Origin: Hyphomicrobiales bacterium
GTDB taxonomy: Bacteria > Pseudomonadota > Alphaproteobacteria > Rhizobiales > Xanthobacteraceae
Assembly: GCA_026400425.1 (NCBI GenBank)
Contig: JAPLPC010000366.1
Coordinates: 1 to 6,139, forward strand
Direction: 5' to 3'
DNA length: 6,139 bases
Shown here: positions 1 to 6,139 of the stretch, in pieces
Layout: each line of letters opens with the position of its first letter
How positions within the stretch are numbered: position 1 is the first letter of the stretch
The notes under the pieces: generated by a model
Told to the model about the DNA's origin: nothing
Database searches by the model: none
The model's input: the letters and a program-made list of their open reading frames with translations, nothing else
Program-made: the position numbers and the translations under genes

Positions 1-1376
<1,376 letters not shown>

Positions 1377-1378
<2 letters not shown>

Positions 1379-1808
1379 GGAGCAGCAGATCCGCATTCAG
1401 GCATCGGGTGGTCTGTCGGAGGCCGACATCGAGAAGATGGTCAAGGACGCAGAGGCCAATGCGGCCGACGACAAGAAGCGTCGCGAGGCCGTCGACGCGA
1501 AGAACCAGGGCGATGCCTTGGTGCATTCGACCGAGAAGGCTTTGGCCGAGCATGGCGACAAGGTCGGCGAAGCCGAGCGCACCGCCATTCAGGATGCCAT
1601 GACCGACCTCAAGGAAGCGCTGAAGGGCGACGACGCCGAGGCGATCAAGGCCAAGTCGAACACGCTGGCTCAGGCGTCCATGAAACTCGGCGAGGCGATG
1701 TACACCCAGCAGGCCGAAGCCGACGCCAAGCGCGATGCGGAGAAGGACGACATCGTCGATGCCGAATTTACGGAAGTCGACGACGACAAGCCGAAGAAGT
1801 CGGCCTAA
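1377..1808 (+). pseudogene. dnaK: DnaK C-terminal fragment (last beta strand and helical lid), out of frame with the upstream part
   Basis: This is the rest of dnaK in the +1 frame, 143 codons beginning KEQQIRIQASGGL. It holds the final beta strand, the helical lid with the family segments EKMVKDAEANA and HSTEKALAEHG, and the acidic tail DAEFTEVDDDKPKKSA. It has no internal stop and looks fully conserved, so the break is recent, a sequence error, or bypassed. Joined to the upstream part without the ten extra bases it would give 632 residues, the normal length. AAGGAG at 1377-1382 resembles a ribosome binding site but is simply the conserved Lys-Glu codon pair. The nearest ATG is 1437, more than 50 bases away, so efficient independent translation is doubtful. 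A lid fragment alone would not be a chaperone. Confidence 0.85.
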
Positions 1809-1815
1809 CGCAAAG

Positions 1816-1840
1816 GATCAGGTCGCCATGCTTCCTGATC
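1816..1840 (+). other. Hairpin between dnaK and dnaJ
   Basis: GATCAGG (1816-1822) pairs perfectly with CCTGATC (1834-1840) around an 11-base loop, starting 7 bases after the dnaK stop. No T-run follows, so it is a poor intrinsic terminator. It could be a weak attenuator or an mRNA-stabilising stem that lowers dnaJ relative to dnaK; that role is inference. Confidence 0.45.
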
Positions 1841-1850
1841 ACACCCCAAC

Positions 1851-1953
1851 CGTCATCCCCGGGCGAAAGCGCGAAGCATGTCTTCGCGCTGCTCACCCGG
1901 GCATCCATCTTTATTCGAAGTCGATGGATGGCCGGGTTCAACCCGGCCATGAC
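1851..1953. repeat. Palindromic intergenic repeat, family 1 (GTCAT...CCCGGGCATCCATC...GGCCGGGTT type)
   Basis: The ends are inverted: GTCAT at 1852-1856 against ATGAC at 1949-1953, with nearby CCGGG arms. Inside are three stems: AGCGCGAAG/CTTCGCGCT (1868-1876 with 1882-1890, 5-base loop), ATCCATC/GATGGAT (1903-1909 with 1923-1929), and the near-perfect palindrome ATGGCCGGGTT-C-AACCCGGCCAT (1928-1950). CCCGGG at 1858-1863 also pairs with 1896-1901. The false translation MDGRVQPGHDS is a familiar signature of this repeat in Bradyrhizobium-group genomes, recalled from memory. It ends 18 bases before the dnaJ start and fills most of the dnaK-dnaJ spacer. Confidence 0.85.
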
Positions 1954-1971
1954 AGCTGAGAGCGTCCCCGC

Positions 1972-3117
1972 ATGTCCACCAAGCAATGTTACTATGAGAC
2001 GCTGGAAGTCGAGCGCACCGCCAACGATGCGACTCTGAAGTCGTCGTTCCGCAAGCTTGCGATGAAGTGGCATCCGGACAAGAACCCCGGCGATGCCGCC
2101 GCCGAAGTGAAGTTCAAGGAAATCGCCGAGGCCTATGACGTCCTCAAGGACGGCGACAAGCGCGCCGCCTATGACCGGTTCGGCCATGCTGCATTCGAGC
2201 AAGGCCATGGCGGCGGTGGTGGTCCGGGCTTCGGCACTGGCTTCGCGTCATCCTTCTCCGACATTTTCGAAGATCTGTTCGGCATGGCCGGGCAGCGTGG
2301 CGGTGGTGGCCGCAGCGGCGGTCGCGAGCGTGGCGCCGATCTGCGCTACAATATGGAAATCACGCTGGAGGAGGCCTTCTCCGGCAAGACTGCGCAGATC
2401 GAGATTCCCGTCGCGGTGACCTGCGAGGCCTGCTCGGGCACCGGCGCCAAGGCCGGCACCAAGCCGAAAACCTGTTCGACCTGCGCCGGCCAGGGCCGCG
2501 TGCGTCAGGCTCAGGGCTTCTTCACGCTCGAGCGCACCTGCCCGAGCTGTCATGGCCGCGGTCAGATGATCGAGGATCCATGCCCGAGTTGCTCCGGCGC
2601 GGGCCGCGTCGAACGCGAGCGCTCGCTGTCGGTGAACATTCCCGCCGGTGTCGAAGACGGCACCCGCATTCGCCTCGCCAATGAAGGCGAAGCCGGCACA
2701 CGCGGCGGGCCCGCCGGCGATCTCTACATTTTCCTGTCGCTGGTTTCGCACGACTTCTTCCAGCGCGACGGCGCCGATCTGCATTGCCGGGTGCCGATCT
2801 CGATGGTCACGGCCGCACTCGGCGGTGAATTCGAGGTGCCGACCATCGATGGCAACCGCAACAAGGTGAAAGTGCCGTCGGGCCCCCAGTCCGGCCGCCG
2901 CTTCCGCGTCAGCGGCAAGGGCATGCCGGTGCTGCGGTCGCGACAGGCGGGCGACATGTATGTGCAGGTTGTGGTGGAGACGCCGCAGAACCTGACCAAG
3001 AAGCAGCAAGAACTTCTCGCCGAGTTCGAGAAGCTTTCCTCTGGTGCAACGCAACCAGAGGCAGCGGGATTCTTCACCAAGGTCAAGGACTTCTTCGGAA
3101 CGCGCAACGCCTCCTGA
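1972..3117 (+). CDS. dnaJ: Chaperone DnaJ (type I Hsp40 co-chaperone)
   Basis: Cytosolic partner of DnaK that delivers unfolded clients and stimulates ATP hydrolysis. All type I parts are present in 381 residues, the usual length. The J domain spans about 5-70 with the HPD motif at 34-36, followed by a Gly/Phe-rich stretch (about 78-118, including GGGGPGFGTGF). Four CxxCxGxG zinc repeats begin at C151, C168, C190 and C204. The C-terminal client-binding domains begin around 215 and include GGPAGDLYI and GRRFRVSGKGMP. The start is the ATG at 1972, giving MSTKQCYYETLEVERTA, with a weak GAGAG at 1958-1962 upstream. It lies 163 bases after the dnaK frame, consistent with a dnaKJ transcription unit. 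No promoter of its own is evident, although a hairpin and a palindromic repeat intervene. The J-protein itself looks intact despite the broken dnaK. Confidence 0.98.
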   Translation: MSTKQCYYETLEVERTANDATLKSSFRKLAMKWHPDKNPGDAAAEVKFKEIAEAYDVLKDGDKRAAYDRFGHAAFEQGHGGGGGPGFGTGFASSFSDIFEDLFGMAGQRGGGGRSGGRERGADLRYNMEITLEEAFSGKTAQIEIPVAVTCEACSGTGAKAGTKPKTCSTCAGQGRVRQAQGFFTLERTCPSCHGRGQMIEDPCPSCSGAGRVERERSLSVNIPAGVEDGTRIRLANEGEAGTRGGPAGDLYIFLSLVSHDFFQRDGADLHCRVPISMVTAALGGEFEVPTIDGNRNKVKVPSGPQSGRRFRVSGKGMPVLRSRQAGDMYVQVVVETPQNLTKKQQELLAEFEKLSSGATQPEAAGFFTKVKDFFGTRNAS

Positions 3118-3144
3118 CGTTACAATGCTTGACCGTTCCCGCGG

Positions 3145-3173
3145 TTGACGATACCCATTTATGACGAAATTCT
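3145..3173 (+). promoter_or_regulatory. Possible promoter upstream of pmtA
   Basis: TTGACG at 3145-3150 matches five of six -35 bases. After a 17-base spacer comes AATTCT (3168-3173), only a three-of-six -10 match. A second TTGACC lies at 3129-3134. This would place a transcription start shortly before the ATG at 3211. It rests on a weak -10. Confidence 0.25.
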
Positions 3174-3210
3174 GACGTCCCGCACGTTCCGCGGTCTGCT
3201 TGGAAGCACA

Positions 3211-3813
3211 ATGCCTCTGCAATCGTCCGCGCGTCCGTTGAAAAAGCCACTTCGTCTCGATGACGAGGTTCGCTTCATTAGGTCGTGGATCGATAAGCCG
3301 CTGCATATGGGCGCCGTGATGCCGTCGGGCAAAGCGCTGGCGCGCACCATGGCGCAATATGTCGATCCCAAAGGTGCCGGTCCGGTCATCGAACTTGGTC
3401 CAGGCACCGGCGCGATCACCACAGCGCTGGTCGCGCATGGGGTGGATCAGAAACGCCTGGTGCTGGTCGAATTCAATCCCACCTTCTGCGCCTTGCTGCG
3501 CGAACGTTATCCGCAAGCCACCGTGGTTCAGGGCGACGCCTATACGCTGCGCGACACGTTGTGGGACGTGTTGAAGGAACCCGCTTCAGCCGTCGTATCC
3601 GGCCTGCCGCTGGTCACCAAGCCGATGCTGACCCGGCTTAAATTGATCCGCGAAGCCTTCGCGGCCCTCGCGCCCAGCGCGCCATTCGTCCAGTTCACCT
3701 ATTCCGTCGCGCCTCCGATTCCGAAGTCCCTTCCCGGCGTATCGACTGAAGCCTCCGAGCGCATCTGGATGAACCTTCCGCCCGCCCGCGTCTGGGTGTA
3801 TCGCAAGGGCTGA
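3211..3813 (+). CDS. pmtA: Phospholipid N-methyltransferase, PmtA type (SAM-dependent)
   Basis: Probably methylates phosphatidylethanolamine stepwise to phosphatidylcholine at the inner face of the membrane, using S-adenosylmethionine. The SAM-binding motif I is VIELGPGTGAIT (59-70), followed by LVLVEFNP (84-90) as the acidic-residue strand, GDAY (108-111), and SGLPL (130-134) in the place of the catalytic NLPY-like motif of KsgA-related enzymes. There is no signal peptide or membrane segment, as expected for this soluble, membrane-associating family. The ATG at 3211 gives 200 residues, the usual PmtA size, and has GGAAG about 5 bases upstream. A longer TTG start at 3145 coincides with a promoter-like TTGACG and lacks a ribosome site. 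From memory, pmtA lies close to dnaKJ in Bradyrhizobium, which supports the call. An rRNA adenine dimethylase-like annotation is the likely alternative name. Confidence 0.82.
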   Translation: MPLQSSARPLKKPLRLDDEVRFIRSWIDKPLHMGAVMPSGKALARTMAQYVDPKGAGPVIELGPGTGAITTALVAHGVDQKRLVLVEFNPTFCALLRERYPQATVVQGDAYTLRDTLWDVLKEPASAVVSGLPLVTKPMLTRLKLIREAFAALAPSAPFVQFTYSVAPPIPKSLPGVSTEASERIWMNLPPARVWVYRKG

Positions 3814-3829
3814 GGCGCTTCTGGCGCCT
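3813..3829 (+). terminator. Short hairpin right after pmtA
   Basis: AGGCGC (3813-3818) pairs with GCGCCT (3824-3829) around a 5-base loop, starting at the last base of the pmtA stop codon. No T-run follows, so termination is only a possibility. Confidence 0.3.
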
Positions 3830-3839
3830 GTTGGCTCGC

Positions 3840-3921
3840 CATCGCGAGCGCAGCGAAGCAATCCAGCCCTTTCTTTGTTTGCAGCTTTCTGGATTGCTTC
3901 GTCGCTACGCTTCTCGCAATG
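3840..3921. repeat. Palindromic intergenic repeat, family 2 (GCGAGCGCAGCGAAGCAATCC type)
   Basis: CGAAGCAATCCAG (3854-3866) pairs over 13 bases with CTGGATTGCTTCG (3889-3901) around a 22-base, T-rich loop. The outer arms CATCGCGAG (3840-3848) and CTCGCAATG (3913-3921) pair with one mismatch. Together they form a long bulged hairpin spanning most of the spacer between pmtA and the flavoprotein gene. The false peptide RERSEAIQ it encodes is a known hallmark of this element in Bradyrhizobium-group genomes, recalled from memory. The final CAATG supplies an ATG at 3919 that is in frame with the next gene. Confidence 0.87.
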
Positions 3922-3951
3922 ACGGACGTGAGAACCAGTGCGATTGGACCC

Positions 3952-4530
3952 ATGCCCACACCAAAAATCCTCGTCATTCCCGGCTCTCTGCGCACCGGTT
4001 CGCTGAATGCGAAGCTGGCGGCTGCGGCCGTCGATGAGCTGGTGCGTGCCGATGCCGATGTCACCCGCATTTCACTCGGCGACTTTCCGCTCCCGATCTA
4101 TGACGGCGATCTCGAAGCCTCATCCGGCGTGCCGAAGCAGGCGCTCAATCTGAAACGCATGATCGGATCGCATCACGGCGTGCTGATCGTGACGCCGGAA
4201 TACAATTCCTCGCTGCCGCCGCTGGTGAAGAACAGCATCGACTGGGTGTCGCGCGTGACAGACGGACAGGAGCCGAAGGGCCAGGTGTTTCGCGGCCGCG
4301 CGTTTGCCATCGCTGCGGCATCGAACGGTCGCCTCGGCGGCACGCGCTGTCTGGAAGCGCTCCGCCTGGTGCTGTCCGCCTGCCGAGCGCTGGTGATCCC
4401 GAACCAGCTCGCGCTGTCCCATGCGGACGACGCCTATGACGAGATAGATCGTCTCAAACACGCCGCTGATATTGCGGCCATGCAATCCATGGTGCGGCAA
4501 TTGATCGACGTCGCCCAACAGATGAAGTGA
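3952..4530 (+). CDS. NADPH-dependent FMN reductase family flavoprotein
   Basis: Flavodoxin-fold oxidoreductase (PF03358 type) of the chromate/azo/quinone reductase group. It is expected to bind FMN and use NAD(P)H in the cytosol; the real substrate cannot be told. The phosphate-binding loop PGSLRTGSLN (10-19) follows the first strand KILVI. The flavin-contacting motif TPEYNSSLPPLVKNSIDW (81-98) matches the family pattern PEYN-S-P--LKNAIDW. ASNGRLGG (123-130) forms the third flavin loop. The 192-residue length is normal. I chose the ATG at 3952 because the upstream in-frame ATG at 3919 lies inside a palindromic repeat and would add 11 residues with no family counterpart; neither start has a strong ribosome site. 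pyrF begins 7 bases after the stop, suggesting co-transcription, but no metabolic link to pyrimidine synthesis is evident. Confidence 0.88.
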   Translation: MPTPKILVIPGSLRTGSLNAKLAAAAVDELVRADADVTRISLGDFPLPIYDGDLEASSGVPKQALNLKRMIGSHHGVLIVTPEYNSSLPPLVKNSIDWVSRVTDGQEPKGQVFRGRAFAIAAASNGRLGGTRCLEALRLVLSACRALVIPNQLALSHADDAYDEIDRLKHAADIAAMQSMVRQLIDVAQQMK

Positions 4531-4537
4531 GCCTGAC

Positions 4538-5251
4538 ATGACCGCCACCGATCCCCGCGACCGCCTCATCGTCGCGCTCGACCTGCCCGATGTCGCTGCG
4601 GCCGAAGCGATGATCGAGCGGCTCGGCGATAGCGTGAGCTTCTACAAGATCGGCTATCAGCTCGGTTACGCCGGCGGCCTGCCGCTGGTGCGCAAGCTCG
4701 CGGATGCCGGCAAGAAGGTATTCGCCGATCTCAAGATGCACGATATCGGCAATACCGTAGCGCGCGGCGTCGAGAGCGTCGCCAAGCTCGGCGCGACGTT
4801 CCTGACCGTCCATGCCTATCCGCAGACCATGCAGGCGGCTGCGAATGCCAGCAAAGGCTCCGACCTGCGCATTCTCGCCGTCACGGTGCTGACGTCCTAC
4901 GACGATGAAGACCTCAAGGCTGCCGGCTATCAACTCGGCCTGCGTGATCTGGTGACGACGCGCGCACAGCAGGCGCAGGCGCTCGGCATCGATGGTCTCG
5001 TCTGTTCACCTGAAGAAGCGGGCCATCTGCGCCAGCTGATCAAGCCGGAGATGGTTCTGGTCACCCCCGGCGTGCGGCCCGCCGGTGCCGAACTCGGCGA
5101 CCAGAAGCGCGTGATGACCCCGGCCAGGGCGATCGCGGCAGGTTCGGATTATCTCGTGGTCGGCCGCCCGATCCTGGCGGCAGAGAATCCGAAGGCGGCG
5201 GCAGAGGCGATCGTCGCCGAGATTGAAACGTCACTCCGCACCTCATCCTGA
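4538..5251 (+). CDS. pyrF: Orotidine 5'-phosphate decarboxylase
   Basis: Catalyses the last step of UMP synthesis, decarboxylating OMP in the cytosol as a dimeric TIM barrel. Seen motifs are VALDLPD with D15 and FYKIG with K37. The catalytic signature DLKMHDIGNTV carries D64, K66 and D69; the family usually has IPNTV, so G replaces P. TVHAYP (90-95), TVLTSYDD (116-123), and the phosphate-gripping TPGVRP (176-181) and VVGRPI (207-212) follow. Its 237 residues are the usual size. The start at 4538 lies 7 bases after the upstream stop, with GTGAG overlapping that stop as a likely ribosome site, so translation is probably coupled. The last residues TSS and the TGA come from a palindromic repeat that begins at 5241, so the C-terminal tail has been replaced or extended by the repeat. 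The catalytic core is unaffected. Confidence 0.97.
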   Translation: MTATDPRDRLIVALDLPDVAAAEAMIERLGDSVSFYKIGYQLGYAGGLPLVRKLADAGKKVFADLKMHDIGNTVARGVESVAKLGATFLTVHAYPQTMQAAANASKGSDLRILAVTVLTSYDDEDLKAAGYQLGLRDLVTTRAQQAQALGIDGLVCSPEEAGHLRQLIKPEMVLVTPGVRPAGAELGDQKRVMTPARAIAAGSDYLVVGRPILAAENPKAAAEAIVAEIETSLRTSS

Positions 5252-5345
5252 GGAGCGCGCATCGCGCGCGTCTCGAAGGATGGTCGCGGGCGACAGAGCC
5301 AGGCTCATGGTTCGAGACGGCGCTTCGCGCCTCCTCACCACGAGG
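5241..5345. repeat. Palindromic intergenic repeat, family 3 (CTCATCCTGAGGAG...TTCGAGACG type)
   Basis: The left end CCTCATCCTGAGGAG (5241-5255) is roughly inverted at the right end CTCCTCACCACGAGG (5331-5345). Inside, CGTCTCGAA (5269-5277) pairs perfectly with TTCGAGACG (5311-5319). Two side hairpins are present: GCGCGC/GCGCGC (5255-5260 with 5264-5269) and GGCGC/GCGCC (5319-5323 with 5327-5331). The folded form would be a multi-arm cruciform. I recognise this from memory as another interspersed element of Bradyrhizobium/Rhodopseudomonas-type genomes. It overlaps the last 11 bases of pyrF, supplying its stop. Confidence 0.85.
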
Positions 5346-5356
5346 AACTGATAGAA

Positions 5357-5364
5357 AAGGGAGG
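5357..5364 (+). promoter_or_regulatory. Strong ribosome binding site of the DUF1330 gene
   Basis: AAGGGAGG lies 7 bases before the ATG at 5372. It is the best ribosome site in the window and fixes that start. It lies just outside the upstream palindromic repeat. Confidence 0.75.
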
Positions 5365-5371
5365 ACACCAA

Positions 5372-5677
5372 ATGCCTAAAGCTTACTGGATCGCGCGTGT
5401 CGATGTGCACAACATGGACGGCTACAAGCAGTATGTTGCCGAGAATGGACCCGTCTTTGCGCAATTCGGTGCGAGGTTCATCGTGCGCGGCGGCCAGTTC
5501 GAGGCCAAGGAGGGCACCTCGCGCAGCCGCAACGTCGTGCTCGAATTCAAGGACTATGCGACCGCCCTCGCCTGCTACCATTCGCCGGAATACCAGCGCC
5601 TGGTCGAGATGCGCAAACCGCATGGCGACAGCGATCTGGTGATCATCGAAGGCTACGATGGGCCGCAGCCCTCCTAG
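5372..5677 (+). CDS. DUF1330 domain protein
   Basis: Small cytosolic protein of 101 residues made entirely of one DUF1330 domain, a dimeric alpha/beta (ferredoxin-like) fold whose biochemical role is not known. Recognisable family features are the opening strand AYWIARVDV (4-12), DGYKQYVAENGPVFAQFGARFIVRGG in the middle given here by its ends DGYKQY (16-21) and FIVRGG (36-41), the strand NVVLEF (54-59), the segment YHSPEYQRL (69-77), and the closing strand DLVIIEGYDG. There is no signal peptide or membrane helix. The start is supported by a strong ribosome site. It follows pyrF by 120 bases, nearly all palindromic repeat, so it may be read from its own promoter or by read-through. No function can be inferred from the neighbours. 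Confidence 0.9.
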   Translation: MPKAYWIARVDVHNMDGYKQYVAENGPVFAQFGARFIVRGGQFEAKEGTSRSRNVVLEFKDYATALACYHSPEYQRLVEMRKPHGDSDLVIIEGYDGPQPS

Positions 5678-5705
5678 CGCCGTCCGCGGTGATCGGGGAC
5701 GGCGC
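5677..5705 (+). terminator. GC-rich hairpin after the DUF1330 gene
   Basis: GCGCCGTCC (5677-5685) pairs over 9 bases with GGACGGCGC (5697-5705) around an 11-base loop, beginning at the last base of the stop codon. The stem is strong, but no T-run follows, so it may terminate weakly or protect the mRNA end. Confidence 0.45.
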
Positions 5706-5709
5706 GCGC

Positions 5710-5738
5710 TTGCTGCCCGCCGCCGCCGCCGCTATACC
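5710..5738 (+). promoter_or_regulatory. Possible dapB promoter
   Basis: TTGCTG (5710-5715) and TATACC (5733-5738) are separated by 17 bases, which are almost entirely a GCC run. Matches are three of six at -35 and four of six at -10. Transcription would start about 15 bases before dapB. Confidence 0.3.
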
Positions 5739-5760
5739 GCAAGGCATTGAAAGGCTTCAC

Positions 5761-6139
5761 ATGTCCGATATGAGATTGATCGTTGCCGGTGCCGGCGGCC
5801 GCATGGGCCGGGCACTGATCCGCACCATTCATGACACGCCGGGCGCCGTCCTCGCCGGCGCGCTGGAAGCGCCGACCTCGGAGCTGATCGGTCAGGATGC
5901 CGGCATTCTCGCCGGTCTGCGGGAAAACGGCATCAAACTCTCGGCTGATCTGTGGACCATCTCGAAGGAAGCCGACGGTATCCTCGATTTCACCGTGCCT
6001 GCCGCGACCATCGCCAATGTCGCCATTGCGGCCCAGCGTGGGCTCGTCCACGTGATCGGCACCACCGGCCTGTCGTCATCCGACGATGCGGTGATCAAGA
6101 GCGTCACCAAGCAGGCCATCGTGGTGCAGTCCGGCAATA
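5761..6139 (+). CDS. dapB: 4-hydroxy-tetrahydrodipicolinate reductase, 3'-partial
   Basis: Cytosolic NAD(P)H-dependent reductase that makes tetrahydrodipicolinate for lysine and for the diaminopimelate of peptidoglycan. Only the N-terminal 126 residues are present, about half of the usual roughly 265-270. The nucleotide-binding start is MRLIVAGAGGRMGRAL (4-19) with the family GxxGRMG loop. E36 is at the end of the second strand, where it contacts the cofactor ribose. DFTVPAAT (76-83) and the signature GTTGLS (100-105) follow, and the window ends in QSGN just before the conserved SGNMS-type catalytic region. The ATG at 5761 has AAGG 6 bases upstream; the ATG three codons later would be a poorer choice. 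The preceding hairpin and the promoter-like sequence suggest it starts a new transcription unit. Confidence 0.95.
   Translation, partial: MSDMRLIVAGAGGRMGRALIRTIHDTPGAVLAGALEAPTSELIGQDAGILAGLRENGIKLSADLWTISKEADGILDFTVPAATIANVAIAAQRGLVHVIGTTGLSSSDDAVIKSVTKQAIVVQSGN

Noticed and set aside
1735..1959. Small plus-strand frame ending in MDGRVQPGHDS
   Set aside because: It reads the dnaK tail in a wrong frame and then the palindromic repeat. This ending is a known false peptide of that repeat.
2248..3516. Long 422-codon open frame on the minus strand
   Set aside because: It lies wholly opposite dnaJ and the start of pmtA, whose protein motifs are unmistakable. Its translation is Arg/Ala/His-rich with no recognisable domain, typical of antisense frames in high-GC DNA.
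3831..4037. Small plus-strand frame starting MARHRERSEAIQ
   Set aside because: It is a translation of the second palindromic repeat running into the wrong frame of the flavoprotein gene.
5241..5345. Third palindrome as a rho-independent terminator or riboswitch for pyrF
   Set aside because: There is no T-run, and the sequence matches a dispersed repeat family rather than a gene-specific leader or terminator.
5717..5732. Run of CCG/GCC triplets as a possible microsatellite switch
   Set aside because: About five units in a GC-rich background, outside any coding frame. It is too short and unremarkable to call phase variation, though it does form the spacer of a weak promoter candidate.

Overview
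The window is high-GC DNA from an alphaproteobacterium, most likely of the Bradyrhizobium/Rhodopseudomonas/Afipia group (Nitrobacteraceae). The clues are strong G/C preference at third codon positions, the protein sequences of DnaK and DnaJ, a PmtA-type phospholipid methyltransferase next to dnaKJ, and three palindromic repeat families that I recognise from memory as typical of that group. Every supported gene is on the + strand.

Layout: (1) Positions 1-1808 hold dnaK, cut at its 5' end by the window edge and interrupted near its 3' end. Relative to the conserved reading frame, about ten extra bases at 1367-1376 create a TAA stop and move the last 143 codons into another frame. (2) A 163-base spacer carries a small hairpin and the first palindromic element (1851-1953). 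(3) dnaJ (1972-3117) is a complete type I J-protein. (4) A probable pmtA (3211-3813) follows. (5) A spacer with a second palindromic element (3840-3921) precedes an NADPH-dependent FMN reductase-like flavoprotein (3952-4530). (6) pyrF (4538-5251) starts 7 bases later and is probably translationally coupled to it. (7) A third element (5241-5345) supplies the last codons and the stop of pyrF. It is followed by a DUF1330 gene (5372-5677). (8) dapB (5761 to the edge) is cut at its 3' end.

Functionally this is a chaperone pair (DnaK/DnaJ) followed by housekeeping metabolism: phosphatidylcholine synthesis (PmtA), pyrimidine synthesis (PyrF) and lysine/diaminopimelate synthesis (DapB), with a flavoprotein and a DUF1330 protein of unknown role between them. 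I see no defence system, phage, transposase, CRISPR array or structural RNA gene.

The main points for a second look are the lesion in dnaK, an otherwise intact and usually essential or near-essential gene, and the way three unrelated repeat families sit exactly at gene borders. One repeat offers a false start codon and another supplies a real stop codon. No new biological system can be supported from this sequence.
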